Below, piece after piece: positions 13,201 through 28,200 of a stretch of DNA of 64,000 nt. The notes beneath the pieces are model-generated. The model saw nothing but the letters and a program-made list of their open reading frames with translations, ran no database searches and had not been told where the DNA came from. The DNA comes from Oxyruncus cristatus. Taxonomy: Eukaryota; Chordata; Aves; Passeriformes; Cotingidae. The translations under genes and the position numbers were made by a program. Location of the stretch: positions 252,268 to 316,267 of the forward strand of contig VXAY01002825.1 of NCBI GenBank assembly GCA_013399855.1, read 5' to 3'. Within the stretch, counting starts at the first letter, position 1. The number at the start of each line of letters is the position of its first letter.

Positions 13201-16200
13201 ATCTGCAATTCATTGAAAAGTATAATTAGATTTTTTCTTCCTCCAGGCTCATAAACAGGAGAGATGTTAAAGAAAGAACAACATACAAATAAAAGCAACT
13301 GCTCATTTAATAGAAGACAGATAAATTTTGAAGGCAACAAATTTTAATGGCCTTGGCATCTGTTTAACATTTCTCCTACAGCACAATTTCTTTTCATTAA
13401 AACAGAATTCTTGCCTATCTGTAACTAGCAGTAAAGAATAATGGTTATATGCACTGCAGAATGCTGAACAGATCTATAATTCATGCTTCAAAGTTTACTT
13501 ACTATAATAGAAATCAAAATTGGTATTCGTATAACCCACCAGGGACCACCATGCTCATTTGTATCCCAGCAACTACAAAAAAAAAAAGAGGGAAGAAGAT
13601 GTTGACATTAATATCATCTGGCAAGCAGGACCTATGAGGAGAATTATTTCTTATGTACAAGTCAAAGCACACTAAAATAATGCCTGCTCTAGCTTAGAAT
13701 TTGCTCTTTAATAATTTCCTGCCTTTAATTTTACTTCTTGTTTTAATATGCATACTCCATGCCTCCGCTTGAAACACCACAGCCAGGTGTGGAGTCCTCA
13801 GCATGAGAAAGATGTGGACCTGTTAGAACGGGTCCAGAGGAGGCCATGAAGCTGTTCAGAGGGCTGAAGTACCTCTCCTGCAAAGATGGGCTGAGAGAGC
13901 CTGGGGACTGTTCAGTCTGGAGAAAAAAAGGCTCCAGGAAGACCTCACTGTGAGCTCTCAGAACTTAAAGGTTATAAAAGAGAGGGAGAGGGACCAGGGA
14001 GAGCGACCTTTCACCAGAGCATGTAGTGATAGGACAAGGGGTAATGGTTTGAAACTAAAAGAGGAGAGATTTAGATGTTAGGAAGAAATCCTTTACTCAC
14101 AGAATGGCAGAATAATTTAGGTTGGAAAAGACCTCCAAGATCTTTGAGTCCAACCTTTGACGGACAAGAATGCCAACTAGACCATGGCATTAAGTGCCAC
14201 ATTTAGTCATTTCTTGGACACCTCCAGGGTTGGTGACTTCACCATCTCCCTGGGCAGTTCATTCCAGTGCTTGACAACCCTTTCCATGAAGAAATTCTTC
14301 CTCATGTCTAATCTGAACCTCCCCTCATGTAGCTTGAGACTATGTCCTCTCGTCCTGTTGCTTGTTACCTGAGAGGAGAGACCAAGGCCCACCTGGCTAC
14401 AAACTCCTTTCAGGGAGCTGTAGAGAGATATAAGGTCTCTCCTGAGCCTCCTTTCCTCCAGACTAAACACCCCTAGCTCTCTCAAATGCTCCTCATAGGA
14501 CTTACTCTCTAGAACCTTCACCAGCTTCATTACCCTTCTCTGGACACACTCTGGCACCTCAATGTCTTTCTTGAAGTAATGAGCCCAGAACTGGACTCAG
14601 AACTCAAGGTGCATTACTCTGAGGGTATCAAGGCACTGGAATGGGTTGCTCAGAGAAATTGGGGTTGCCCCACCCCTGAACATGTTAAGGCCAGACTGGA
14701 TGTGATCTGGTCTAGTGGGCCCATGGCAGGGGGAGTTGAAACTAGATGGTCTTGAAGGTCCCTTCCAACCCAAACCATTCTATGGTTCTATGAAATCAGC
14801 TAAAACATCAGGCACACTAGGCTGTACCATTAGACTCATGGAGGACATTGGCCTTTGAGGACACCAAGCTCAGTTTCACTTTGTGTGAGGACACTTTTCC
14901 ATTATGCACTTAACACTGGCTTCTGGGTAGCAGGAAGATCTAAAGCAACTGACAGATACAACCAAAATGACATAATTTCTTGTGGGATATTTAGGTTACA
15001 GTTGGTTAGAATTCCTTTAGGAAAATGTAAGACTGAACCTGAAGCTTCATCAGAAAAACTGAATATTTAATTTTCACTGTGGGCTCAGCCCTTTTGATCC
15101 AAATACTCACAGTGCTCTGAAAAGTTAGTCATATTAAAGATTTATTACCCTTCAGAGTTCCTCTGTAATCATAATGACAAAGGAAAAAGGAGTTTGCCTT
15201 TGCTTTACATGTTAGAGGTCTTGCAAAGAGAGGCTTGAAATTATGTAGGACATGATTTTTCAGTTTAATTACAGAATCAATTGCAAAATATTAGTTAGTC
15301 TGGCAAAACATGACTGTGAAAAGTGTTTGACTCACCAGATAGGAATGCTCTCCCATTCCTTGGGACCAGCAGGAGCATCAACTCTGATCTTCCTATGAAA
15401 TTCTTATCTTGGTTCCCCTTCCTGTGCCAGGAGCCAGGCCTAGCTCTAGTTAGGTATAGTTTTACCTGATAAGTGCATCTTGGGTAAGTTTACATCACAT
15501 CACTTCACTTCTGGGAATGTAGTTTAGATACACCTGAAGTTATCTAAACTTTAGTCTTCTGCTTTGCTAGTTAGCAAATTAGAATGCCCAGTGCCTTGCT
15601 GCACTGTGTTGCAACACTGAACAAAAGGACCCCCACTGCCATTTTAAATATTATTCTTTTCATTTCCTAAGCATATAGCTTTAACTGGGGTTGTCAAGGG
15701 GTAACATTAGTCATAACCTATCTCTGCCCTCTCTGCCCTTTGAGTTGTTCAAGTAAACAGCAAACATAAACCCACTGTGAAGAGCTCCCAAACACCTGTC
15801 CCTTTATTGCCATCCCTGAAATGTCAGTTCTGTGCTCATCCCCTTCAGAACGGCAAACCACCTTTGTGTGAACACCTCTGTATCCAAGGCAAGGATTGTA
15901 CTGGCACAGATGGAGGCTTTAAGCTTTTTCTCCCACACACACTTACCCAGTGTCCTCTAAAATGATCCGTGTCACTGTCCACGTAATAATGAATATGGTA
16001 GGAATTCCTGAAAAACGCCAAAGAACACAGCCACAAAAATATAAGTTCACTAAAAAAAAAGCTCAGCCTGCTAGTAATCAATTATTCCCCAAATACACAG
16101 CATATATAAATAGTTCATTGAATGGAGGGAGAGGCACATCTGATGAGCTACATGATATCAGCAACGTATTACAAACAAAGGCTGCAGGAAAGTGGATTTA

Positions 16201-19200
16201 TTTCTTACAAAAATGCAGCCATAATGACTAATACACAAAACTCATGCCTTTCTTAAGTTTCTTGTAAGCTTTCAGAGTGACTTACAGGGAGACAGATAAA
16301 AGTTATGCATTACCAATGCACTTCCAAGGACTGCAATATAAAATCAAAGTATAAATCATTTCATAAAGAACCTTGTCCACACACTGGTTTATTCCCATTT
16401 CCCAGCAACACCTAAATGTTTTATGGCCACCTATTACTGGAAGCTTTAAAGTGCTCCATATAAATATCATTGCACTTTCTTTCAGTGAAAGGAATACACG
16501 TATTTAAAACCAGATGAACAATATTTTTGAGCTTTTCAAAAGGCAAATAGTGTAGTACAGCTCACGGCTTTGCATCTACATTTTATTTTTCCTCCGAAAC
16601 AAGGACAGCTGAACCATGTGTTTTCCGGTCGCAGTCCTTGCACCTGAGCAACCCCTGGGAGTGGTGTAGATTGGCCCAGGTCAGAGCTGTGCCAGGGAGA
16701 AAGCCAGCAGTAATACTGCAGCAGTTTTGTGCCTGCTCTCTCCCATGGTACAGCAGCTGGAACCTGTGCTGGAGCTGAACTGAGGAACTTGGGAGCCTGA
16801 GGAGTCACCCAAGAGAAACAGCAGGACTACCTTGGTGTGACATATTGAACCTGACTAATACACACATACAGAGAAAAAAAACATTACTGGATGATGTTTA
16901 AGTTCTTACCCCATCCTATCAGCAGGTAGACTGTGAAGTGTCTGTTGGGGGAGAATATTAGTACAAGGAGGATGTGGAGGTAAAGTCCTTCAACTAAGAG
17001 CCAGTAAAAGTTTGCCATGACACCATACTGAAAAAATACCAAAATTGCCTTGCAGCCCACCTGAAATATGAGAATAGGGATCAGATTGCAGGAAAGTTGC
17101 AGGAATTATGCTGTATCATTCTGTTATTAATATAGGCTCTTTGTGTAATATTAGTAATCCAGGTCCAGTAGAAATTTTTTTCTTCAGTTAATCAAATTGG
17201 TACATAGTAAATGTTACTATATATAGAAAGAAAATTAATTATTAAATAAATATTCAGATGACTCTCATTGTAAATTAGCTCCAAAATGTTGAAAATTTTG
17301 TAACGTAAATATTGAAAAATATGTTGGTTATAAATAAATGCACATATTTGCAACAGTTTGTAATGAATGGCTATTAGACTAAATGATTATCTATTAGGAG
17401 GCTAATAAATATATTCCAATCCCAGCTGGCTCCTCAACACAGTAAAAATTAACAAAGAAACTGCTTTATGAATTTTTCAAGGCTAAATGGGAAACTGAGT
17501 GAAAAATATAACTTTATATGATGAATACTCTAAATAGAAGAGAAAGTTGACTGGAATTTTAAAAATTACGTTTTTTCTTTAGAAAATTCTTCAGTATTTC
17601 TTGATTAACAAATTATGGAGGCTTGTATCATAAAATGATACCTATAGTGTGTGTGCTGCTTTTCAGAATTAATTTTCTGTACTGTTGATGTTCCACTGTG
17701 CTGGCTGCTGCTACTTCGGCACTTCCCAGCAGGAATCTGGGATGTGAGAATTGACTATGGAAATATTTCTGCTGAGAATGTGCCGAGAACTGTGATGATA
17801 TGGTAAAAGTAGCAGACTAAACAAACCGGACCAAATCTCATTTCTCCCGGCTTTACTCACTTCTCCATTTTAAACACCCCACATACCTCCACTTTTTCAG
17901 TTAAAATTCCAAGTACACCTGATACCTAAGCAGGCAAACTTGCTCCTTTAGCAACTGATTCCTCTCTCTAAACATTGTTGTCTATTAAGAAGTGAGATGC
18001 ATTTCCCAGCTGCCAAGCCAGAAGGGCAGAGACCTCATTAGAGGTACTTCTTCATACCCAGCAGCCCCTTGCGGTGTCTCAGATATCTCAGGGCATCCCA
18101 AATAACACAAATGCCCATCTTTATGCCTGTGAACATGCCTATACAAAATAGTAGCCCAAAGGCTTGAATTCATCTCACCTAATTTTAGCTGCCTACAAGT
18201 AAGGTTTCTGGTGAAAGCCACCTGCCCACTAGCCAGCTACTTCCTTATACAGCTTAGACAGCCAAATTCAGAAAGTCCTACAGCAGATGATGTGAACTGT
18301 CCAGTGAGAAAGACAGAAGCCTGAAGAAACAGGTTAGTTCAGTTGTCTTGTTTGGTAAGACTGATCTTACCTCTCTGGACTTTGTATACACTGAAGGAAT
18401 CTCCATTGCAGACCAGTAATGGGCCAGAAAATTTAACATGGATAAAATTAAACATTTCAAAAAGCAAGTTGAAATATGTTTTTTTGCTTATGACTGCTTA
18501 CAGCCAGATTAGTAAAGTCTAAAATTTTTGTAATGTTTAATAAATTCTAATAGTTCCTTGTATTACATTCTCCATTAACATACAAGAACCCCTCATCAAA
18601 ATATTTTCCCTTCCTCCTGCAGGTAGTCTTGGTTCAGCTGTATTTGCAGATGCTGAACGGTGAAATTCAGCAAAATTAATACTCCATGTAATTCAGATCC
18701 AGGAGATAGTTACAATGCATGTGCTTTTTGGACATCTGTGCATGCAGCAGAACTGTGGAACATCACACACATGTGACAAAAGGGGCAAACCCTGTGTGCT
18801 GTTATGTATGAAAGGCAGCACCCAGCCAGAGCAAGCCTTGCCAAGCTGGTGTCAGGTCATCCCACATACAAAGCAACTGAAATTATTCACCAGTCTACAA
18901 AACTGGACATATTTGAATAGGAAGGAATGAGGCTTTGTAGCCAAGAACAACTGGAGAATGTATGAAATTGCATAAATCAAGTAGTATTCTGATAGTCCAT
19001 TCAATAATCTTTCAAGGACCTAAGAACTTCTGATTACCCTGGGCAGTCTGTCTATGAACAACTTCGCCTACTTGGGGTCTACTAATTCAGTTCCTGTTTT
19101 TCTCCGTTAGAAATATCCCAAATTATGAATTTCCACATACAGCTTGGTATGCTGTATGTATGTCTTGTTAAGAACTTCACATTTTGGGACAAAATGGCTT

Positions 19201-22200
19201 CATCAAGACAAAAAGATCTTCCATTTTTTTCTCACAATCTTAAGTAGTAGTATATTAAAATCAGAAGGTATTCTTCACTGAAACAACAGGTACATTCTCT
19301 CTCTCCAGAGAATGGAGAATATCATATGGTGGTCAGGTTTTTAACAGCAAGACTTGAGATTTTTTTAATTCCTGTGCATGAAAATGCAGTACACATATTA
19401 GCTTGCTCAGAATGCAGATGACAACACTTCTGTCATAGCCTGAAAGTACAGAAGATTTAATGAAGACACCTCCTGCAAATATTTAATTTCCTGAGTTATT
19501 TCTCTCCCTGCATTGATATCTGTCCAATTCCTGCGCCCTTGATAAAGCTGCTGGAACACTTCCAGACCAGCTGCCTTCAATCACTCCCGGCTGATGGCAC
19601 TCCTGTTTGTCTTCAACTCTCCCAGCTGATTAATGCAGTGACCATATTTATTCTGCACTATAGATGGTTATGATTTGTCTTGGCAGATGACTTGGCATGT
19701 CCTTCATGGACATGCCAACAACATCAACGTCTCCTACTTGTGCTGCAACCTTCTTTCTCTGTCTGCTTCTAACAGAATTGTCTACACTGACAGCTTGGTA
19801 TTCCTAAATATTTAGAAGGATCAGGGAGGAAAACTTAGTGACAATCTAATATTACACCAGGTAGCAAATGAGGTTTCTTACCCACGAGGTTTGATCCTCT
19901 GGACAGTGAGCTGTGTTGGAGCTGGAGTAGAGAATATCATCCTTGACTAAAACAGAGATTGCTCTTAGAATGAAAGAGAGGAACAGGTTCAGATGGATGT
20001 AGTTCCGAGTACAATGAAGTTTTCTAAGAAGAGATTTAAAAGCAGTCATTTTAGATTATGATGCAGAAACTGTTGAACAGACTTCTATCACTCTGCAAAC
20101 ATTACTTAGTAATATGAATGCTGAGTAAGAGCCTACCCTTTTCTTCTCTGTCATTTTATCAGTGCTGCCTTGCTGGGTTTTTTTATCTCTTACTCCTCCT
20201 GTCTGTCTACAAGATCCCAGTGGTATTTCTCCCACATTTTAACATAAGCTGGCAATAAGCATAGATTATGTGTGTGCACATCTATAAGCATAGATCTGTG
20301 TGTGCACTCATTCCAGTAATTTTCTTGAAAATAAAAGTTTTATTATCATGGATATATTTCAGACATGCTCTCACCTATTATTTTCTGCTTTTGATCTTCT
20401 ATTTAACCCCTGCATTTTGCTGTGTAATGGTTTTTCATCCTAGAATTGGAGTGTATGCAGAAGCAATTAAAAATGTATTCAAAACATTTGATCTCCTATC
20501 CTTTCTATCTAATGAGATGTAAAACTTCTCTTCTTTATTCCATCAGCCATGTGAAAGCCTGACAAACAAATGACAGATTAAATATTCCAAGTAAGTGAAT
20601 GAGTGCTCAGTGGAAGCAAGCTATAAATTGAGGGCTTCTGACTTAAAATACATTCCCTTCAAGATCTTCCCATTTAAAAGACCTTTTTTATAGCAAATCC
20701 CCAGAAAGCAAACTGCTAAGAGATTTTTGTGGTCAAAAGCAGCACCTTGATCTGAACCTGGAAACAGGCCAGAAGCCAAGGCATTTTAGCAAGCAATGAA
20801 AGAATGAAGATGCAACAGATGTTCTGGCAGTGTGCACTGGCAACGTCCAAGTGGTCTCATAGTTTTGATTTTTACCAAACACTATATAATCTATTCTGAG
20901 ACTACTAAAGCAAGGATAGTTACAGTGAGTGTAGGGAAATAAAAAACAGATCCACCTTTCTAGCCCCCACTTTGGCAAAAGACAACCAGGCTGAACAATA
21001 CCAGGCTGAACTTGAAGCAGTTGTCAAAAATCCAGTGATTGCTGTGGCCATGCATGTCCTTTGCTGAAATAGGTTCTGAGAAAAACTGAAATACCACTAT
21101 TATGTCAGACGGCATCGTATGTTCTTATTTTCCAAACTTTGTCCTTAAAAATTACCATAATGCAATGGTACAACATGTCTGAGAGGCAGACAGACATACA
21201 CACACAACCATCTGCATTCACATCTATTATTTAATTTACAACTGCTTCAGCTGCAGCCTTCCACAATTGGCTGTTTGCTATATGCTTGGGCAACTTAGCA
21301 GGATATTTTTACAAATTATTTGGGTTCCTAAATCAACTCACTATGTTAGGAGACCCCTACATTCCCTGTATATAACAGAGAAACAGACTTTTTGAAGGGG
21401 GGTGCTTAGAAGACCCTGTGGTCTTCCCTGAAAAAAAAGCCTCTGTCTTTTCACTGACTCAGCAGGGAGAGTGGGGAGCTCTCAAGTTGGATATTTAAAC
21501 TTAAGTAGAAGGTTTTGGGTGCACCTCTTAAATTCTTGATCTGTATATTACAACTGACTTCTGTTGATGGGCAACGTTCAGATGTCTATAATTCTCTATA
21601 TTAAATGCATTGTTAGGTTTTATCAATTTTGAAAATGGAAGATCTGCCTGTAGCATTTGCTGGTAGAATGTAACCATGAGTGACTCAATTTTTTTCAGAG
21701 GCATTCCAAATATAATTATGGGTTGAAAATCTGCTCTGAATAGTCTATGAATATTTAAATATTGAGAAAATTTGATGTCAGACTGAAATGCTTACAGAAC
21801 TCGCCATAGGAATAGCTCCTCTGAGGAATGAGGCTCTGGCAAACAACATGCTGTACCCTACATATGATGTGTTGTTTGCAGTGAGGTGGGGCTCAGTCTC
21901 TTCTGCCATGACTCAAGAGAAAGGATGAGGGGAATGGCTTTAAGATGCAACAGGGGAGGTTCAGGTTAGACATTTGAATTTTTCTTTTCACTGCAAGAAT
22001 GGTCAGGCATTGGAATAAGTTGCCCAGGGTGGAGTCTGTCTCTGGAAGTGTTCAGGAGGTGCCTGGATGTAGCACATAGGGACATGGTTTAGGGATGATT
22101 GATAAGGTTGCTAGGTTAACCGTTAGCCTAGATGATCTTGAAGGTGATTGTGTGATTTACAACCCTGTGATTGGACAAATTAACAATTACCTTTGATTAC

Positions 22201-25200
22201 AGTAACCCTGGAGACTACTGAGAAGCTTCTGCAAAACAAGGCTGCCCACTTGTCCAGTGTTGTTACCGGCATCCTTCTAATTCTCAAGAGCAATTCCAGG
22301 TGTTGATTTTAATAACCAAATAGGAAACGCTTTATGTAATCCATTCCTAAATGAGTATTCTTTCTTACATCAGCTGTAATGTTTGTAAATTTGTAAAGAG
22401 CTTTGAAAATTTTTAATATTATCAGTGCTAGCAAAAATCAAGTCAACATTACAGCATTATCAGCTGTTTAACTGAGAAAAGTGTAAAACCAAGGCATTTT
22501 CTAATATATAGAAATATATGAGCAATCAGACAACAGTTAAATCTTATCATTGTTAGTTTACTCATGAAAAACACATACCTGAAAAGGCAAAGAATTATAC
22601 TTCCTGTTGTAAGAGCAATCAGGGATACGCTGTGCCCAAGGGTATAAATTGCTTTCACCCTCACATAGAAGTTGACCTGAATAGAAAAATAAATATTCAG
22701 AAACCACTTACTAATATGTAAAATTGGCTGTGAAGGGATATAATTGACCATTAAATAGCTCTGAAGGCTATAGCATTATTTTCACTCTTTGCTCTACATT
22801 ACATGATGAGAATTTTATATCTCTATTCCAACACATTTTTGCAATGCAGCATTTCCAGCCAATTGACTTCAGTGGAAAATTCAGCCTCAGGAACTCAATA
22901 CTTAGACACTCAAGCTGGTACCATTCCAGTTGATTATACCATGTCAATGAGGTCAAAGAAAGCATCAGATTCATAAACTTCCATAAACACAATCAAACTG
23001 CGAAGAATGAGCCAGTTAAAGAACGGATTATGGTTAAAAGAGAGAATTTCTCTCACAGTCCTTCTGCTCTATCTAGTGAACTTTGTAATGCACTTGTACT
23101 TTAATTTTTAAAGGTGTGTTTAAGTCTCATTAATTTACAACTCCAAATATTCAAATACTTTACTAAATTCTGACCCCAAACAACCATTTCTTTCTTTGGT
23201 AATTTGCTAAAATTGGAAGGGAAATTTTTCAACAGGACAAAAGCAGGCTGGAATGCCCAGTCTGCTAATTAACTGCAGTTATCTGTAAATTTACCAGCTC
23301 ATATTACATGTACGTCTTATTCTGAATGACAACATCAAGAAAAATGGTGCTAAATATTCTCAGAATTAGTCTGCTTCATTTATGCTTACAAAAAAGTAAT
23401 TAGACTGACGTTAGTTTCCACTCAAACTAGATAAAACATTTAAAGTTTTTTATTATGTTATGAAATTAAAGATCTTAATAGCAGTGTAGAAAGTGATATG
23501 GAGAGCAGACAGAATTTCAATATTTAGTACACATGGTTATCACTAACCTTCTCAAATGATGTTTGTAAAAAATAGCAAGGAAGAAATACTTTTAAATAAA
23601 CTAAGACAGCAAAAGGAAGTGCAAATGACTTAATTAATTTATTTTTATATCATTAAAAGGCCAAGTTAAGAGGTAATTTTAGCCAACCTGATTCACAACA
23701 AAATTAGCTGAACATCCACTTTACACATATTATACAGGTATGGAAAAGATGAAATGAAATGTGAAATGAAATGAAGAACCTCACAACTGCACTGTTGTAG
23801 ATATGGTTAAAGGGGAAAAATATGGGAAACAACTTAAGTGCATTCATAGCAACTGTCATGCTTGTTAGGAGCTGAAAGTAGTGTACACAGTGTCACAGGA
23901 AACAGAAATCTCTTTTAAATTGGAGAAGTAAGCTGTGATGGTCTTTTTGACAACAGTCCTGACATGTTAATGTTTTGTTTGCTTTACTTCATAGACAAAG
24001 AAGGAAAATACGGACTTAACAAAGTTTCTAGTGTCATCTGAATGACTGTAAGAGAGTTCCTCAGATAAAATCCTGAATAAATCTTGTCTTCCTTTTTTTT
24101 TTTTTTTTTTTTTTAATTGGTTTCANTTTTTTTCTTTTTTTTTTTTTTTTTTTTAATTGGTGTCGCTGGCTGGTTGAAATAGTAAAATCTGAAGTATTAC
24201 CTATAGGCTCTATTTCGCTGAGCATTAGGTGTCTACACTGCAAATATGAACATCTCAGGCAATGCAGGGTCTCTTCACAGGGTCTTCTAGGAAGCACTTC
24301 TTGTATCTCTGTCAGCAGTCAACATGGACTTCTTTGGATATATTTCTAGAGACAGTGAAGAGGCCCCACAGTGACTAATTCAAGTGTAGCTACCCAGAGT
24401 GTACCAGCCAGCCCTTCTATGGACACCCATGTGAATCCTGCATTTTCTAAACAGGACTCTTGAGTAGTCCAATGATTCTGAGTGGAATACTGAGCACAAT
24501 ACACAATTATTCCCATTGTGACTTTTTTTTTTAATAAATGAAATTTATGTTTCTCAAGTCTGCAATATTTACACAGAGTTGTGAAGAACTTTTTGATTTA
24601 GAGGCAATTCAGGCTTCTATTTGTACACTCAGTAGAAATGTATTCAGTAGATATAGGGTCTGCAAATGCCAGCAAGATGATGACAGAGCTTGTTGTTGAA
24701 CCCCTGTGCATCATTTCTAAGCTTTACACTATATTTGCTACTCCTGATGTGCACAAGGTCAGGAAATAAGATTCCTTTTCTTCCAGAATGCTGTTGATGG
24801 GGAAATGGGGCTGGCAAAATATTAAGTCATTTATTGGAGAAGCCTTTTTCTATGGTTTTGCAGAACATGTCAGGTAATAAATGAAGGAGAGAGTGCTCAA
24901 AGTATTTGTAGAGTTCTTGATGCCATGAGCTTCTGTAATTAGTGCTGAGAAACTGGTTGTCACTTTATTTCCAAAAAACTGCCTGGAGAATGGCTGATAT
25001 TCCTTTTGCTATGACAGAAGCCAAATTAAGAAGTTTGGGGGTGATGTGCAGTGTGTGTGTGTAGGCACAGTTCTTAGACCTCTTCAAAAATGAGCCAGTC
25101 AGGGGAGTATAATTCTGCCATTCTATCAGGGAATTGAAGAGCACTTCTTCAGAACTGATTTGTGTGAAGTTACGTTAATTTTGAAAAAAATATTTTTAGA

Positions 25201-28200
25201 ATTGTATTTGAAAACAACTTTAGAAACATTGTTCGATATTGTTAATGCTGAGTGAAAGATTTATTTTTCACTTTCATGGAAAAAATCGGTTGGGCAGGGA
25301 TCCATTTTTAAAAGTAACAATGTTGTTCCACATCACGTTACTGCAGAGCAGAGACAGGTGTCTCCCCAGGTATCCTAAAACCACATACACACCACCTGGT
25401 AAGAGTGCACGAAGGGGCAACTTTACGTCTCTCCCATCTTCCTCTCTTGGGGAACTACTAAGTAGCTTAACAAATCCTGACATATTAAAGTAACCATCAG
25501 CCTCCTGTAATTTGTATTTTTTTAATAGCCTTCAAAAGGGAAACACTTCCACCAGGACTACTGAGGTAAATTGTGTCCTGGCCCTTCATATTGCCCAGCA
25601 GAAATTACCTCCTCCCTCCTTTTCAGATTTCTCATTATGCTAGAAAATCTTAAAGCAGCTCTAAGGCTCCTTTTTGCTGCTGAGCAGCCAAAGGGTGCTA
25701 TGAGTTGATTACATGACTTGCTCCAAAAACAGTCTTTGATTTGCCTAAGAGGAGAAATAATGCTGAGACAAGATGTGAGACTGACACATTCCAACTCATG
25801 CATCTGCTGTTAAACAGGTGACTAAACTGTCCCAGCTGCCTGCTTTGCTGTAAGTACCATGGTCTCTATACTCCAGACTCGTTGCCTCTGGCTAGATATT
25901 AAACTTCCTCCTGTCACCTCCTTGGTTCATTCAATAACTCCCTCGTGCTTTCTCTCACACCTGACACTTGGGCTGGGCCTTTGTCCTGGGTTTGGCTCTG
26001 AAAGAGTTGATTTCCTTCCTAGCAGCTCATAGGGTGCTGTTTTGGATTTGTGATGAAAGCCCTGCTCAAAAGTGTCACTTTTCCCTGCTTCTCATGCTGC
26101 TGCACCGGGGGGGCTGGGGGAGCACAAGAGTTTGGGAGGGGACAGAGCTGGGACAGCTGACCCCAACCAACCAAAGGGATATCCTAAATCCTATGGGTTC
26201 ATTGTCTTCTAATTGCTTCTTCTGATGCAATTATTTGCAATGCAACACATTTGCTGCTAATAAAACACTGACCACTTGTGCTATTATGTAATTCTCTCAT
26301 GTATGTATTGTATTATTATTATCTTGATAATCCTTTAAAAGGTCCAAACATACTAGATATAGTGAGAGATTTTACATTTTCCTCTTTTTTTTGGTCTTGT
26401 CTTGGAAGCTTTTGTTTAGGAAATATATAAATTGTTTGGTGCTAAACATATCAGACTTCTATCTATGTTTAGTCTACCTTGCCTTTGCTCACTTTTCCAT
26501 ACTTTTTCCAGCATTTGCAGAAGGAATTGCACTTCTTCCACGTTCTTTTCCTCCCTAATTTTTTTTTGTAGGCACAGCATCTATTCTACTTTCACAAATT
26601 AGGACACAGGATCAACAGATTTACAGATCCTTTGTCACTATTGTCTTTAGATGGCATGCACTAAGATGTTTACAGGAATGATTCTGGAGCAGAAGTCACT
26701 GTTGGGAAATTGCAGTTAGACAAATGTTCCCATGGGAAAGCCTTGATTCCCATCTCTCCTTGCTTTTACCAATAAGGTACACTGCACAAAGTTTTTGACT
26801 GACTTGTCTGTAATAATGCCTCCACAACTTCCTGGAGATTTATATCTAATTCCCAACCTTTTGGTGCTCATGGTTAAGTGGATAAATTGCCAGCTCTGGA
26901 GGCTGTCAGTTTGCAAAGGCATCCAATAGACCAGAAGAATAATATATAAAACAAAAAACAAAAACAAAACAAACAAAAAAACCCCCAAACAAACAAACAA
27001 ACAAAAACAAAAAAAAACAAACCAAAAAACCCCACCAAAAAACACACAAAAAACAAACAAACAAACAAAAAACCAACAAAAAAAGAAGGATTTAATTTTG
27101 GAAAATTTTCAGAAACATTCAAAGAGAAGAAAGTAGCTCAAGTGAATTTGTAGGCAGTCTCAGAATTCCACACAAATTTATCTAACTGCATTTCTGAGAT
27201 TATGTCAATGGAGTGAATTTCCAAAGTCAGTAGTAAAAGTATCTGCTAAAGGACATGATAAATGGTCCAGAAATCCCCATAAGGCAGTGAAGGTTTCCCA
27301 CCAGAGACATCCTTGACTTCAGTTATCTCATGCTTTAGATATTAGCAACTTGCAACTGGGCTAATTTTAGTCCTTAGAAAATATCTAATGGCAAATTCCA
27401 CAGCACTGGAAAGAAATGCAGTAGACATTATATTTGCATTCTCCCTGCCTCTCTATGTAAGCCATTTTTCACCTCCTGAGGCAGTCAGAACTATGTCTCT
27501 CGATACTTGTAACATGGAATGTTGGAAGATCCTTCACCTTGTCAGTTTTTGAAGGCATCATAAAACCTCGTTTTCAAGCTGGGAGCTGGACCATTATCTA
27601 ACTCCAACTGTGAATGTAGATGCATAAATTACATTAAACTCCACAAACTGACCAAAATTGTTGCCATCTATAAATAAACTTGCATGGCAGATGTTATTAC
27701 ACAATTGAAAATATTACTTTAAGTATGTTCCTGTCATTAGACTATGGAATAAGAATAAAAACATAAAGAAAGTAGCTGTTCAAACTGCAATGGGTTGATT
27801 GAAACATGCCCAATATGAAAGCTGGATTTGTTTAATTCTTTTGTCATTCCAGACCATCTTGAAAAATCTGTCTAGATTTGATTGCAGAAAAACTCCATTG
27901 ACTGACACTTTTGAAATCAGATCTAACTGATTTCAGAATCCTCAAATGGAGGGAAAAAAAGGTGAAATCTCACATGAACTTACTAACAAAGCATCAGTTG
28001 CCAGCCAGACTGCTACAACTATGCCTGTAATTTAGCCTCTAGCTCTGCTCTCTGAGCTTGACAGGAGCTGCCAGGCAGGCTGCACGGAAAGTGACTCCCG
28101 TCACTTCTCCCCACTTCTCTCCCAGGGAGAACAGAAGAGGTTGTCTTCCTCCAGAAAAAAACCCCCATGTTATTTAATAAAGTGTTTCTGGCATTCTGTA

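Larger units (their letters stand above)
9226..13502 (-). other. VIPR2: VIPR2 intron 9 (4277 bp)
   Basis: Donor GTAAGT and acceptor TTTGCAG. It contains an old CR1 scrap near 9756, a younger CR1 fragment at 10451-10730 and a 21-bp AT tandem repeat at 13052; nothing else is recognised. Confidence 0.92.
13573..15946 (-). other. VIPR2: VIPR2 intron 8 (2374 bp)
   Basis: Donor GTAAGTG and acceptor TTTTGTAG. It houses the nested CR1 pair at about 13778-14792; 14793-15946 shows nothing recognisable. Confidence 0.92.

Noticed and set aside
26716..27122. 114- and 82-codon minus-strand frames rich in Phe, Val and Leu
   Set aside because: They translate a CAAA low-complexity tract; the composition explains them fully.
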